A DNA stretch of 64,000 nucleotides from Methylobacterium ajmalii (GTDB lineage: Bacteria > Pseudomonadota > Alphaproteobacteria > Rhizobiales > Beijerinckiaceae). Shown here one piece after another: positions 10,074-21,935 of the stretch (position 1 is its first letter; every line of letters starts with the position of its first letter). The notes under the pieces were generated by a model, which had not been told where the DNA came from, did not search any database, and saw only the letters and a list, made by a program, of their open reading frames with translations. The position numbers were made by a program, and so were the translations under genes. Location: the NCBI RefSeq assembly GCF_016613415.1, contig NZ_JACWCT010000100.1, forward strand, positions 57,364 through 121,363, written 5' to 3'.

Positions 10074-10364
10074 CGCATCGTTCCCTCGCTCGATCCCGCG
10101 CACCCCCTAGGCCGGCGGGTCCGAAATTGCAACATTGTTACATTCGTGGAGCGCGCCGGAGACCGGCCAGCCCTTGCCCTGTAGCGAGGACGGGCCGGCC
10201 CGGTGCGTCCAGGGTGCGCGGGTCACGCCGTTCCTGCCCGCTCCCGCTCGGACGGTGTCACCGGCCCGCCGCCCTCCCGCCGGAGCCTCGCGGAGACCGG
10301 CGGTTAGGTCTTCCTTAACCATGACTGGCGATGGTCCGCTCAACTGAACCATGAGGAGGTCGGG

Positions 10365-10745
10365 ATGGATCACATCGAGACCAGAATCCGCGAGCGCGCC
10401 TACGCCCTGTGGGAGCGCGACGGCCGCCTTGACGGCCGCGACGCACATTACTGGACCCTGGCCGAGCAGGAGCTGCGCGGCGCGAGCGCGGCGCCGGAGA
10501 GCGACGCCGCGCGAGTTTCCGTTGCAGAAGCCCCCGCCGCGGAGGCGCCCGTGACCGAGGCCGCCGCCAAGCCGGTCCGCAAGCCGGCGGCCCGCAAGCC
10601 CGCCGCCCGGAAGGCCGCGGCCGAGACCCCCGCCGCCAAGGCGGTGGTGAAGGCGGTGGCCGACATGGCCGACATGGCCGAGGCGGTGGCGAAGCCCGCC
10701 CCGCGCCGGCGCCGTCCCGCCGCGGAAGCCGTCACCACCCACTGA
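10365..10745 (+). CDS. DUF2934 domain protein with Ala/Lys-rich tail
   Basis: A 126-residue protein. Residues 5-38 (RIRERAYALWERDGRLDGRD and HYWTLAEQEL) match the DUF2934 family, common as short proteins in Hyphomicrobiales. The rest is a low-complexity tail of KPAARKPAARKA-type repeats, histone-H1-like, which may bind DNA or be disordered. GAGGAGG before the ATG is a very strong ribosome site, suggesting high expression. Function unknown. Confidence 0.85.
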   Translation: MDHIETRIRERAYALWERDGRLDGRDAHYWTLAEQELRGASAAPESDAARVSVAEAPAAEAPVTEAAAKPVRKPAARKPAARKAAAETPAAKAVVKAVADMADMAEAVAKPAPRRRRPAAEAVTTH

Positions 10746-10823
10746 GGGGGAACGCGCTCGATCGGTTTCGCGGGACGCGGGGCCGGCGGCGCACGGCGCG
10801 TCCGGTTCTCCCTCCTTCGCGTC

Positions 10824-12050
10824 TCAGCCCCTTCCGCCCTGCGGGAGGGGCTTTTCGTCGTGGACCGGCCGGGCCGGTGCCGCGCCGCGCCGGAGCAGGC
10901 GCCACAGCGCCGCGACCAGGGCGACGTCGAGCAGGGCGAGGACCGCCAGGACCGCCAGCGTCGCGTCGGCCCCGCGCTGGGCGATCAGCCAGGCGGCGCC
11001 CGAGGGTGCGAGCGCCTGCGCAGCGAGGCTCGGCTTCGCGATCCGGCCGAGGAGCGCGGCGTAGCGCTCGGGCCCGAACAGGACGAGGGGCAGGGTGCCG
11101 CGGGCGATCGAGTAGAGTCCGTTGCCGGCGCCGTAGACCACCAGCACCAGGCCGGGCGCGAGCAGGCCGCCCCACAGCAGGATGAGGCCGAGTGCCATCA
11201 AGCCGACCGCCGCGGTCAGCGTCCAGATCGGGTGGTGGCGGCTGCGGTTGGCGACCTCGAGGAGCCGCGCGCCCACCTGCGACGGGCCGATCAGGGTGCC
11301 GAGGGAGACGGCCGCCGCCAGGGTCAGGCCCCGGTCCTGGAGCAGCGTCAGCAGGTGGACCGACATCACCGAGGCGACGACGCTGGTGCAGGTCGCCACC
11401 GCGGCGAGCACCAGGAAGGTCGACCGCTCCCCGGGCGCGAGGGCGACGTCGGCCCGGGTGCCGGGAGCCGGGGGCGGCCGCGGCGTCGCCCGCGGGACCA
11501 GGGCGAGGATCAGCGGCACCGACAGGACGACCTGCAGGGCGGCATAGGTCAGGCAGGTGCCGCGCCAGCCGAGATGCGCCAGCAGGAAGGCCGAGAGCGG
11601 CCAGCACACCGTGCTGGCGAAGCCGCCCCACAGGGTCAGTGCCGTGATCGACGGCCGGGCATCGGCCCCGTAGAGCCGCCCGAGGGTGGCGAAGGCCGCG
11701 TCGTAGAGCCCCGACCCCATGCCGAGCCCGATCACCAACCAGGCGAGGCCGAAGACCGGCAGGTTCGGCGCCGCCGCCAGGAGCGTCAGCCCGGCGGCGA
11801 AGAGGCCGGACGACACCGCCAGCACCGGCCGGCCGCCGTGGCGCCCGATCAGCCGTCCGGCGAGCGGCGCGACGGCGCCCGCCGCCAGCATGCCGGCGGT
11901 GAGGCTGCCGAAGATCCACGGCAGCGGCCAGCTGGTCTCCGCCGCGATCGACGGGCCGAGCACCGTCAGCAGGTAGTAGCTGCAGCCCCAGGCGAAGATC
12001 TGCGTCACGCCCAGAGCCGAGATGACCGGCCAGCGCCGCGGCGCGCTCAC
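10824..12050 (-). CDS. MFS transporter
   Basis: A 408-residue major-facilitator carrier with about twelve hydrophobic segments. The A-like loop GRLIGRHGGRPVLAVSSGL is between TM2 and TM3, and a long central loop (about residues 190-215, rich in Pro and Ala) separates the halves. Start is taken as the GTG at 12050, just before WPVISALGVTQIFAWGCSYY, with a purine-rich stretch upstream; an open frame continues to 12236 but adds a charged, non-membrane leader. The substrate is not predictable. It is convergent with the DUF2934 gene. Confidence 0.82.
   Translation of the reverse strand: MSAPRRWPVISALGVTQIFAWGCSYYLLTVLGPSIAAETSWPLPWIFGSLTAGMLAAGAVAPLAGRLIGRHGGRPVLAVSSGLFAAGLTLLAAAPNLPVFGLAWLVIGLGMGSGLYDAAFATLGRLYGADARPSITALTLWGGFASTVCWPLSAFLLAHLGWRGTCLTYAALQVVLSVPLILALVPRATPRPPPAPGTRADVALAPGERSTFLVLAAVATCTSVVASVMSVHLLTLLQDRGLTLAAAVSLGTLIGPSQVGARLLEVANRSRHHPIWTLTAAVGLMALGLILLWGGLLAPGLVLVVYGAGNGLYSIARGTLPLVLFGPERYAALLGRIAKPSLAAQALAPSGAAWLIAQRGADATLAVLAVLALLDVALVAALWRLLRRGAAPARPVHDEKPLPQGGRG
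10827..10855 (+). terminator. Rho-independent terminator overlapping the MFS 3' end
   Basis: An 11-bp stem with one G-T wobble (gccccttccgc / gcgggaggggc), CCT loop and TTTT tail, reading on the plus strand 82 bp after the DUF2934 stop. It also encodes the last codons of the convergent MFS gene. Confidence 0.75.
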
Positions 12051-12367
12051 GGCGTCCGTCCCCCGTCCGGGCCCGGCATGCATTCGGTGACGGGGTCCAT
12101 GGCGGCGGCCTCCCGGCGCGGGCGGGCCCTCGCGTCCGGCCTCCTCGTCCCGCATCCTTTGCCAATCTCTAACGACTTCGCGGGACACTCGTCCACAGGG
12201 TCGTGCGGGCTTGTGGAACATCCCCGGAACGCCCATCTAAGATGCTGATTTGCTTCGTCTTCCGCGTTCGTCGGCCCCGCCCTTCAGGCTGGTGCTCGAA
12301 GGCGAAATCGGCTAAGCCTGCCGGCAACGAGATGTGAGCCCGCGCGGGCCGCGACGAGAGACAGACC

Positions 12368-15127
<2,760 letters not shown>

Positions 15128-15156
15128 TCGGGGCTTCCATCGCGCAGGATGAGGCG

Positions 15157-15203
15157 ACGCCGCGTCCGCCAGGGTCGTCCCTGCGGGCGCGGCGTTCTTC
15201 GTT
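15157..15203 (+). terminator. gyrA terminator
   Basis: A long hairpin: acgccgcgtccgc pairs with gcgggcgcggcgt (one wobble), continues through aggg/ccct with one bulged C and a TCGT loop, and is followed by TTCTTCGTT. It starts 30 bp after the gyrA stop. Confidence 0.8.
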
Positions 15204-15436
15204 CCGTAGGCTTGGTTCCCCAAGCCTCGGTCCCCAAGCCTCGGTCCCCACGTTTCGATCCCACGCCCGCACGGGATCCCGCACCCCGGACCCGCCCGGG
15301 GAAGGGGGTCGCAGGCCGCCCCGGGGCATCGCGGGCGGGCGTCGCGGCGAGCCAAGCGAGTGTCGCTGGCGTGGCAGCGGGGCGGGGGGACGGCGGCGAT
15401 AGTCGGGGCACCAGGATTGGCTTTCGGAGGCCACCG
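15204..15436. repeat. gyrA-gbcA spacer with tandem 14-mer
   Basis: Two exact tandem copies of ccccaagcctcggt (15218-15231 and 15232-15245), then a partial third (cccca). The first copy also closes an 8-bp hairpin aggcttgg-ttcc-ccaagcct at 15208-15227. The rest of the spacer up to the gbcA ATG is GC-rich with no gene; the gbcA promoter must lie here but no clear -10/-35 was found. Confidence 0.55.
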
Positions 15437-16696
15437 ATGCTCGACGTGACGCCGACCCCCTTGCAGCGCCTCCTGCGGGAGCGCCGTCGCGGCTACAGCC
15501 TGCCGGCCGCGTTCTACGTCAGCCCGGAGGTCTTCCAGGCCGACATGGACGTCATCTTCGGCCGGCACTGGATCTATGTCGGCGTCGCCCCCGACGTGCC
15601 GGAGGCCGGCGACGTCATGGTGGTCGATATCGGCACCACCTCGGTGGCGATCGTGCGCGACGACGACAACGAGATCCGCGCCTTCCACAACGTCTGCCGG
15701 CACCGCGGCGCGCGTCTCGTCCACGAGGAGAAGTCGACGGTCGGCAACCTCGTCTGCCGCTACCATTCCTGGACCTACGACCTGACCGGCGACCTCGTCC
15801 ACGCCGACCACATGGGGCCCGACTTCAAGAAGGGCTGCCACGGCCTCAAGCCGGTCCACATCCGCTCGCTCGCCGGCCTGCTGTTCATCTGCCTCGCCGA
15901 CGAGCCGCCGGCGGATTTCGACGAGATGTCGGCCCGGCTCACCCCCTACATCGCGCCCCACGCGATCGAGAACACCAAGGTCGCGTTCCAGAAGGACATC
16001 ATCGAGCCCGGCAACTGGAAGCTCACGATGGAGAACAACCGCGAGTGCTACCATTGCGGCGGCAACCATCCCGAGCTGACCGTGCCGCTCTTCGCCTACG
16101 GCTTCGGCTTCGCCCCCGAGGAGATGAGCGAGCATGACCGTGCCGAGGCCGAGCGCTACGGCTGCCTGCTCAAGACCCGGCACGCCGAGTGGGAGGCCGA
16201 CGGCCTGCCCTCGCGCGAGATCGACGAACTCGACACGATGATCTCGGGCTTCCGCACCGAGCGGCTGCCGCTCGACGGCGAGGGCGAGTCCCACACCCTC
16301 GACACCAAGGCGGCCTGCAGGAAGCTGCTCGGGACGCTCACCAACGCCAAGCTCGGCGGCCTGTCGGTCTGGACCCAGCCGAATTCCTGGCACCACTTCC
16401 TCGGCGACCACATCGTCACCTTCTCGGTGCTGCCGCTCGACGCCGAGCGCTCGCTCTTGCGCACCAAGTGGCTGGTCCACAAGGACGCGGTCGAGGGCGT
16501 CGATTACGACCTCGCCAACCTGACCGGCGTCTGGGAGGCCACCAACGACCAGGACAGCGAGCTCGTCGGCATCTGCCAGCAGGGCGTGAAGAGCCCGGCC
16601 TACGAGCCCGGGCCCTACTCGCCCAACACCGAGATGCTCGTCGAGAAGTTCTGCAACTGGTACGTCGGCCGCATGGCCGCGCATCTCGAGCGCTGA
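15437..16696 (+). CDS. gbcA: Glycine betaine monooxygenase, Rieske oxygenase subunit
   Basis: A 419-residue aromatic-ring-hydroxylating-type oxygenase alpha subunit. With GbcB it demethylates glycine betaine to dimethylglycine, releasing formaldehyde. The Rieske [2Fe-2S] ligands are in CRHRGARL and CRYHSW (about residues 90-113). The mononuclear iron site is in the NRECYHCGGNHPEL segment, with the C-terminal Asp in the ATNDQDSELV region. Start at 15437 is chosen because the family begins near MLDVTPTPLQRLL; the frame is open further upstream. It is the first gene of gbcAB and the whole neighbourhood is betaine catabolism. Stachydrine demethylase is a close relative and cannot be excluded, but the dgc/sox context favours betaine. 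Confidence 0.9.
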   Translation: MLDVTPTPLQRLLRERRRGYSLPAAFYVSPEVFQADMDVIFGRHWIYVGVAPDVPEAGDVMVVDIGTTSVAIVRDDDNEIRAFHNVCRHRGARLVHEEKSTVGNLVCRYHSWTYDLTGDLVHADHMGPDFKKGCHGLKPVHIRSLAGLLFICLADEPPADFDEMSARLTPYIAPHAIENTKVAFQKDIIEPGNWKLTMENNRECYHCGGNHPELTVPLFAYGFGFAPEEMSEHDRAEAERYGCLLKTRHAEWEADGLPSREIDELDTMISGFRTERLPLDGEGESHTLDTKAACRKLLGTLTNAKLGGLSVWTQPNSWHHFLGDHIVTFSVLPLDAERSLLRTKWLVHKDAVEGVDYDLANLTGVWEATNDQDSELVGICQQGVKSPAYEPGPYSPNTEMLVEKFCNWYVGRMAAHLER

Positions 16697-16698
16697 CG

Positions 16699-17844
16699 AT
16701 GGCGTCCGCCCCCGCCCCGCGCGAACCGGCCGCCGCGCGCCTCGCCGCCAGCTCCCCCTGGGACGCGGAGGCCGACGACACCCTGGTCTGCCTCGCCGTG
16801 CGCCAGGAGACGCACGACGTGAAGACCTTCGTGCTCGCCGCGCCGGAGCCCCGGCGCTACGCCTACGCGCCGGGCCAGTTCCTGACCTTCGCCTTCGAGA
16901 TCGGCGGCGAGACGGTGCATCGCTGCTACACCCTCTCCTCGGCGCCGACCCGGCCGCACGCCGTGTCGATCACCGTGAAGCGCGTGCCGGGCGGGCCGGT
17001 CTCGAACTGGCTGCACGATACCCTGAAGCCCGGCGACACCGTGCGGGCGCTCGGGCCGATGGGCGAGTTCACCTGCTTTGCCCACCCGGCGCAGAAGTAC
17101 CTGCTGCTCTCGGGCGGCAGCGGCGTCACCCCGATGATGGCGATGGCGCGCACCTTCCACGATCTCGGCGAGAGCCGCGACGTTGCCTTCGTCCACTCCG
17201 CCCGCACGCCCGCCGACATCGTCTTCCGCGGCGAACTGGAGACGATGGCCCGCCTCGACCCGGCCTTCCGCGTCCACGCGATCTGCGAGGCCGACGCGCC
17301 GGACGAGGCGTGGGCCGGACCGAAGGGGCGGCTGTCGCCGGCGATCCTGCGCGAGGCGGTGCCGGACTTCCTCGAGCGCGAGGTCTTCGTCTGCGGTCCC
17401 GCCCCCTACATGGCGGCGGTCCGGGCGATGCTCTCCGAGGCCGGCTTCGACATGGCCCGCCACCACGAGGAGAGCTTCGACTTCGGCGCCCTGCCCGAGG
17501 CCGACCGCGCGGCGGCGGCGCAGGCCGAGCAGGCCCTCGACGCCGAGGGCCAGGACCAGCCCCTTGCCGCGCCGGTGACCCGAACCTTCCGGGTCGAGTT
17601 CGCCAAGACCCGCCGGGTGCTCGACTGCCCGGAGGATTCGACGGTGCTCGACGCCGCCCGCAGGGCCGGGATCCGGCTGCCCTCGTCCTGCGCCAAGGGC
17701 CTGTGCGGCACCTGCAAGTCCAAGGTCACCTCGGGCACGGTCGCGATGGCCCATGCGGGCGGCATCCGCCAGCGCGAGATCGACGCCGGCATGGCGCTGC
17801 TGTGCTGCTCCAAGCCCACGAGCGACCTCGTCGTCGAACGCTGA
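16699..17844 (+). CDS. gbcB: Glycine betaine monooxygenase, reductase subunit
   Basis: A 381-residue NAD(P)H-dependent flavoprotein that passes electrons to GbcA. Order of domains: FAD-binding barrel with HRCYTLSSAPT (residues about 75-85), NAD domain with LLLSGGSGVTPMMAMAR and FVCGPAPYM, and a C-terminal plant-type ferredoxin with LPSSCAKGLCGTCKSK and LLCC (four cysteines of a [2Fe-2S] cluster). It starts 2 bp after the gbcA stop, so it is co-translated with it. About 94 bp separate it from dgcA. Confidence 0.92.
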   Translation: MASAPAPREPAAARLAASSPWDAEADDTLVCLAVRQETHDVKTFVLAAPEPRRYAYAPGQFLTFAFEIGGETVHRCYTLSSAPTRPHAVSITVKRVPGGPVSNWLHDTLKPGDTVRALGPMGEFTCFAHPAQKYLLLSGGSGVTPMMAMARTFHDLGESRDVAFVHSARTPADIVFRGELETMARLDPAFRVHAICEADAPDEAWAGPKGRLSPAILREAVPDFLEREVFVCGPAPYMAAVRAMLSEAGFDMARHHEESFDFGALPEADRAAAAQAEQALDAEGQDQPLAAPVTRTFRVEFAKTRRVLDCPEDSTVLDAARRAGIRLPSSCAKGLCGTCKSKVTSGTVAMAHAGGIRQREIDAGMALLCCSKPTSDLVVER

Positions 17845-17938
17845 GGGCGGGCGCCGGCCCGCGCCGCGCCCGGTTCCCTGCCGCGAGCCCACATTCCTCG
17901 CCCAAAAACTCCTCGCTAGAGCCTTCGGGAGTCGTCTC

Positions 17939-19981
17939 GTGATCGCCAATGCCGACGCGCTTCTGAAGCCCCTCACCATCAAGGGCCTCACCATCCGCAA
18001 CCGGGTGATGTCCACCAGCCACGCGCCGGGCTACGGCCGGGACGGCAAGCCGCAGGAGCGCTACCAGCTCTACCACGCCGAGAAGGCGAAGGGCGGCATC
18101 GGGCTCACCATGTTCGGCGGCTCGTCCTCGGTCGCGCCCGACAGCCCGGCCGCGCCCTGGAACCAGATCTCGGTCGCCGACGATTCGGTGATCCCGTATT
18201 TCCGCCAGTTCGCCGACCGGGTGCACGAGCACGGCGGCAAGCTGATGATCCAGCTCACCCATATGGGCCGGCGCACCAAGTGGGATACCGAGCACTGGCT
18301 CCCCACGGTCTCTCCCTCGCCCCGGCGCGAGCCGGCCTCCCGCACCCTCCCCAAGGAGATGGAGGAGGAGGACATCGCCCGGGTGGTAAAGAGCTTCGCG
18401 CAGGCCGCGCGCCGCTGCCGCGAGGGCGGGCTCGACGGTTGCGAGGTCTCGGCGGCCCACGGCCACCTGATCGACCAGTTCTGGTCGCCCAGCGTCAACC
18501 AGCGCACCGACAAGTACGGCGGCAGCCTGGAGAACCGGATGCGCTTCGGCATCGAGGTGCTGGAGGCGATGCGGGCCGAGGCCGGCGACGACTACGTCAT
18601 CGGCATCCGCATGTCCGGCGACGAGATGATCGCCGACGGCCTCAGCCAGGAGGATTGCCTGGCGATCGCCACCGAGTACGCCAGGCGCGGCCTCGTCGAC
18701 TTCCTCAACGTGCTCGGCGGCCAGGCGCGCGACCACATCGCCCACGCGATCTCGCTGCCCAACATGTCGTTCCCGGTGGCGCCGTTCCTGTTCCTGCCGA
18801 GCGCGATCAAGCGCGAGGTCGACGTGCCGGTGTTCCATGCCCAGCGCGTCACCGATCTGGCCACCGCGGCCCGCGCCGTCGCCGACGGCCACGTCGACAT
18901 GGTGGCGATGACCCGCGCCCACATCGCCGACCCGCATCTGGTGAAGAAGCTCTCCGAGGGGCGGGCCGACGACATCCGCCAATGCGTGGGTGCGGGCTAC
19001 TGCATCGACCGGATCTATGTCGGCGGCGACGCGCTCTGCATCCAGAACGCCGCCACCGGCCGCGAGGCGACGATGCCGCACGAGATCCGCAAGGCGGATG
19101 TGCGCCGGCGCGTCGTGGTGGTCGGTGCCGGGCCCGGCGGGCTCGAGGCGGCCCGGGTCTGCGCCGAGCGCGGCCATGCCGTGGTGCTGTTCGAGAAGAG
19201 CGGCCAGGCCGGCGGCCAGATCGGGCTCGCGGCCAAGGCCGGCTGGCGCGAGGCGATGTCGGGCATTCCGCGCTGGCTCGTCGCGCAGGTCACGAAGCTC
19301 GGGGTGGACCTGCGGCTCAACACCGAGGCGACCGAGGCGGCGGTGCTCGCCGAGAAGCCCGACGTCGTCATCGTGGCGACCGGCGGCACCCCGTTCCGCG
19401 GCCACGCCAAGGGGGCCGAGCAGCACGCCGTCACCACCGCCGAGGTGCTGTCGGGCGCGGTCGAGCCGACCGGCTCGGTCCTGCTCTACGACGAGATGGG
19501 CCAGCACAACGCCTCGTCGGTGGCCGAACTTCTCGCCAAGCGCGGCTGCCTCGTCGAGGTCGCCACCCACGACCGGATGGTGGCCGAGGAGGTCGGCACC
19601 ACCAACCAGCCGATCCACCTGCGCGAGCTCTACAAGCTCGGCGTCGTGATGACGCCGAACATGGAGCTGATCGAGATCTACCCCGAGGGCAACCGCTTCG
19701 TCGCGGCACTCCGCAACACCATGACGGATGCCGAGGAGGAGCGCCTCGTCGACCGGATCGTGGTCGATCACGGCACGCTGCCGGTGGAGGGGCTCTACCG
19801 GGCGCTGAAGGCCTCGTCCGTCAATCGCGGCCAGACCGACCAGGACGCGATGCTGCGCGGCGAGCCCCAGCCCTACGACCTCTCCCGGGGCTACGCCCTG
19901 TACCGGATCGGCGACGCGGTGGCCGGCCGCAACATCCATGCGGCGATCTACGACGCCTTGAGGCTGTGCAAGGACCTCTGA
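17939..19981 (+). CDS. dgcA: Dimethylglycine demethylase subunit A
   Basis: A 680-residue protein of the old-yellow-enzyme/trimethylamine-dehydrogenase class. An N-terminal FMN TIM barrel (LLKPLTIKGLTIRNRVMSTS; AAHGHLIDQFWSP; NQRTDKYGGSLENR) is followed by a Cys segment (CVGAGYCIDR) and a C-terminal FAD/NAD half with VVVVGAGPGGLEAARV. It converts dimethylglycine to sarcosine together with DgcB. The GTG at 17939 is chosen because it directly precedes the conserved barrel start and has GGGAG upstream; the frame is open earlier inside gbcB. The 4Fe-4S Cys cluster typical of trimethylamine dehydrogenase looks reduced here. Confidence 0.9.
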   Translation: MIANADALLKPLTIKGLTIRNRVMSTSHAPGYGRDGKPQERYQLYHAEKAKGGIGLTMFGGSSSVAPDSPAAPWNQISVADDSVIPYFRQFADRVHEHGGKLMIQLTHMGRRTKWDTEHWLPTVSPSPRREPASRTLPKEMEEEDIARVVKSFAQAARRCREGGLDGCEVSAAHGHLIDQFWSPSVNQRTDKYGGSLENRMRFGIEVLEAMRAEAGDDYVIGIRMSGDEMIADGLSQEDCLAIATEYARRGLVDFLNVLGGQARDHIAHAISLPNMSFPVAPFLFLPSAIKREVDVPVFHAQRVTDLATAARAVADGHVDMVAMTRAHIADPHLVKKLSEGRADDIRQCVGAGYCIDRIYVGGDALCIQNAATGREATMPHEIRKADVRRRVVVVGAGPGGLEAARVCAERGHAVVLFEKSGQAGGQIGLAAKAGWREAMSGIPRWLVAQVTKLGVDLRLNTEATEAAVLAEKPDVVIVATGGTPFRGHAKGAEQHAVTTAEVLSGAVEPTGSVLLYDEMGQHNASSVAELLAKRGCLVEVATHDRMVAEEVGTTNQPIHLRELYKLGVVMTPNMELIEIYPEGNRFVAALRNTMTDAEEERLVDRIVVDHGTLPVEGLYRALKASSVNRGQTDQDAMLRGEPQPYDLSRGYALYRIGDAVAGRNIHAAIYDALRLCKDL

Positions 19982-20036
19982 CGCCGCTCGGCTCCCGCTC
20001 ACCCCGATCCCGCCGCCCGCTCCCGGACGACATGGC

Positions 20037-21935
20037 ATGACCGGCCCCGTCTCGTTGACCACGGTGTTTCCCGGCCTCGTCTGGGCGATGGCGGCGCTCG
20101 CCCTCGTCCAGGTCCTGCGCCGCGCCGCCCTCTGGCGGGCCGGGGCCGCCGCCTCCGTGCCGTGGCTCTCCGGCCTCGCCAGCCTGCCGCGGCGCTACCT
20201 CGTCGACGTCCACCACGTCGTCGCGCGGGACGGCTACGCCTCGCGGATGCACGCGGTGGTGGCCGGCGGGATGCTGGCGGCCTCGCTCCTGACGGCGCTC
20301 GCGATCCTGCCGCCCCTCGGCGGCTTCCGGCCCTACTGGGGCGTCGTCGCGGCGGCCTTCGGGGTCATGGCGGCGGGGTCCCTGATGGTCGGGGCGCGGC
20401 GCTACCCGGTGAAGAAGCCCCGCCTCTCCGCTGGGCGGTTCCAGATCCTGCCGTTCCTGCTCCTCGCCTACGCCCTCGGCGGCACGCTCACCGCCCTGCT
20501 GCTGGCCCTCGGCGCCGGCGGGATCGCGCTCCCCTTCACCCTGGCGCTGGCGGCCGCCGGCGGGCTCGGCCTGGCCTTCGAGGTGCGGCACGGGCCGATG
20601 CGCCACGCCGCGGCCGGCGCGCTGCACCTCGTCGCCCATCCGCGGCCCGGCCGCTTCGCGGGCCGCCCCGACACCGCGCTCCAGCCCCTCGATCTCGACG
20701 CGCCCCGCCTCGGCGCCGAGATGCCGGCGGACTTCACCTGGAACCGGCTCCTGTCCTACGACGCCTGCGTCAGCTGCGGGCGTTGCGAGACCGCCTGCCC
20801 GGCCTTCGCGGCGGGCCAGCCCCTGAACCCGAAGAAGCTGATCCAGGACCTCGTCGCCGGGCTCTCGCCGGCGGAACCCGCCTATGCCGGCGCGCCCTAT
20901 CCGGGCGGCCGGGACGCGATGGGCGGGCGCGGGGCGCTGATCGAACTCGTCGGGCCCGAGGCCCGGATCCACCCCGACACGCTGTGGTCCTGCACCACCT
21001 GCCGGGCCTGCGTCGAGGAATGCCCGATGATGATCGAGCATGTCGACGCCGTGGTATCGTTGCGCCGCAGCCAGACTCTCGAGCTCGGAGCCCTGCCCGA
21101 GAAGGCGGTCGGACCGGTGACCGAGCTGCGCCAGGCCGGCGAGGCCGGCGGGCGCCCGCTCGCCGCCCGCACCGACTTCGCCGCCGGCCTCGACCTGCCG
21201 GTACTGGCGCCCCGCGGGCGGACGGACGTGCTGCTGTGGCTCGGCGAGGGCGCCTACGACCTGCGCTACGGCCGCAGCTTGCGGGCCCTGGTGCGGCTCC
21301 TGCGGCAGGCCGGCGTCGATTTCGCGGTGCTCGGGCCCGAGGAGCGCGACACCGGCGACCTCGCCCGGCGCCTCGGCGACGAGGCGACCTTCCAGGCCCT
21401 CGCCAAGGCCAACATCGCGACCCTGGCCGCCCGCGATTTCGGCCGCATCGTCACCGCCGATCCGCACGCGCTCCACGCCCTGCGCAACGAGTACCCGGCC
21501 TTCGGCGGACGCTACGCGGTGATGCACCACACCGCCTTCCTGCTCGAGCTGATCCGCGCCGGGCGCCTCGCCCCGGGCCGCCTCTCTGACGTCTCGGTGA
21601 CCTACCACGATCCCTGCTACCTCGCCCGCTACAACGGAGAGACCGAGGCACCCCGCGCCGTCCTCGACGCGATCGGCGTCTCGCGGGTCGAGATGGCCCG
21701 CTCGGGCCGCCGGGCGATGTGCTGCGGCGGCGGCGGCGGTGCGCCGGTGAGCGACGTGCCGGGCGAGCGCCGGATCCCGGACCTGCGCATGGCGCAGGCG
21801 GCGGAGACCGGGGCCGGCATCGTCGCGGTCGCCTGTCCGTCCTGCACGGCGATGCTGGAGGGCGTGCCCGACCGCAAGGCCGAGATCCGCGACATCGCCG
21901 AGCTGCTGCTCCAGGCGGTGGAGGCGGGACGATGA
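20037..21935 (+). CDS. dgcB: Dimethylglycine demethylase subunit B (membrane Fe-S protein)
   Basis: A 632-residue electron-transfer partner of DgcA. The N-terminal part has several hydrophobic segments (around residues 10-25, 75-95, 100-120, 140-180), so it is membrane anchored. Two 4Fe-4S motifs follow: CVSCGRCETACP and CTTCRACVEECP. The C-terminal half carries CCG-type domains (HDPCY and MCCGGGGGAP, CPSC). It likely hands electrons to the ETF encoded next or to quinone. The stop overlaps the etfA start (ATGA). Confidence 0.9.
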   Translation: MTGPVSLTTVFPGLVWAMAALALVQVLRRAALWRAGAAASVPWLSGLASLPRRYLVDVHHVVARDGYASRMHAVVAGGMLAASLLTALAILPPLGGFRPYWGVVAAAFGVMAAGSLMVGARRYPVKKPRLSAGRFQILPFLLLAYALGGTLTALLLALGAGGIALPFTLALAAAGGLGLAFEVRHGPMRHAAAGALHLVAHPRPGRFAGRPDTALQPLDLDAPRLGAEMPADFTWNRLLSYDACVSCGRCETACPAFAAGQPLNPKKLIQDLVAGLSPAEPAYAGAPYPGGRDAMGGRGALIELVGPEARIHPDTLWSCTTCRACVEECPMMIEHVDAVVSLRRSQTLELGALPEKAVGPVTELRQAGEAGGRPLAARTDFAAGLDLPVLAPRGRTDVLLWLGEGAYDLRYGRSLRALVRLLRQAGVDFAVLGPEERDTGDLARRLGDEATFQALAKANIATLAARDFGRIVTADPHALHALRNEYPAFGGRYAVMHHTAFLLELIRAGRLAPGRLSDVSVTYHDPCYLARYNGETEAPRAVLDAIGVSRVEMARSGRRAMCCGGGGGAPVSDVPGERRIPDLRMAQAAETGAGIVAVACPSCTAMLEGVPDRKAEIRDIAELLLQAVEAGR

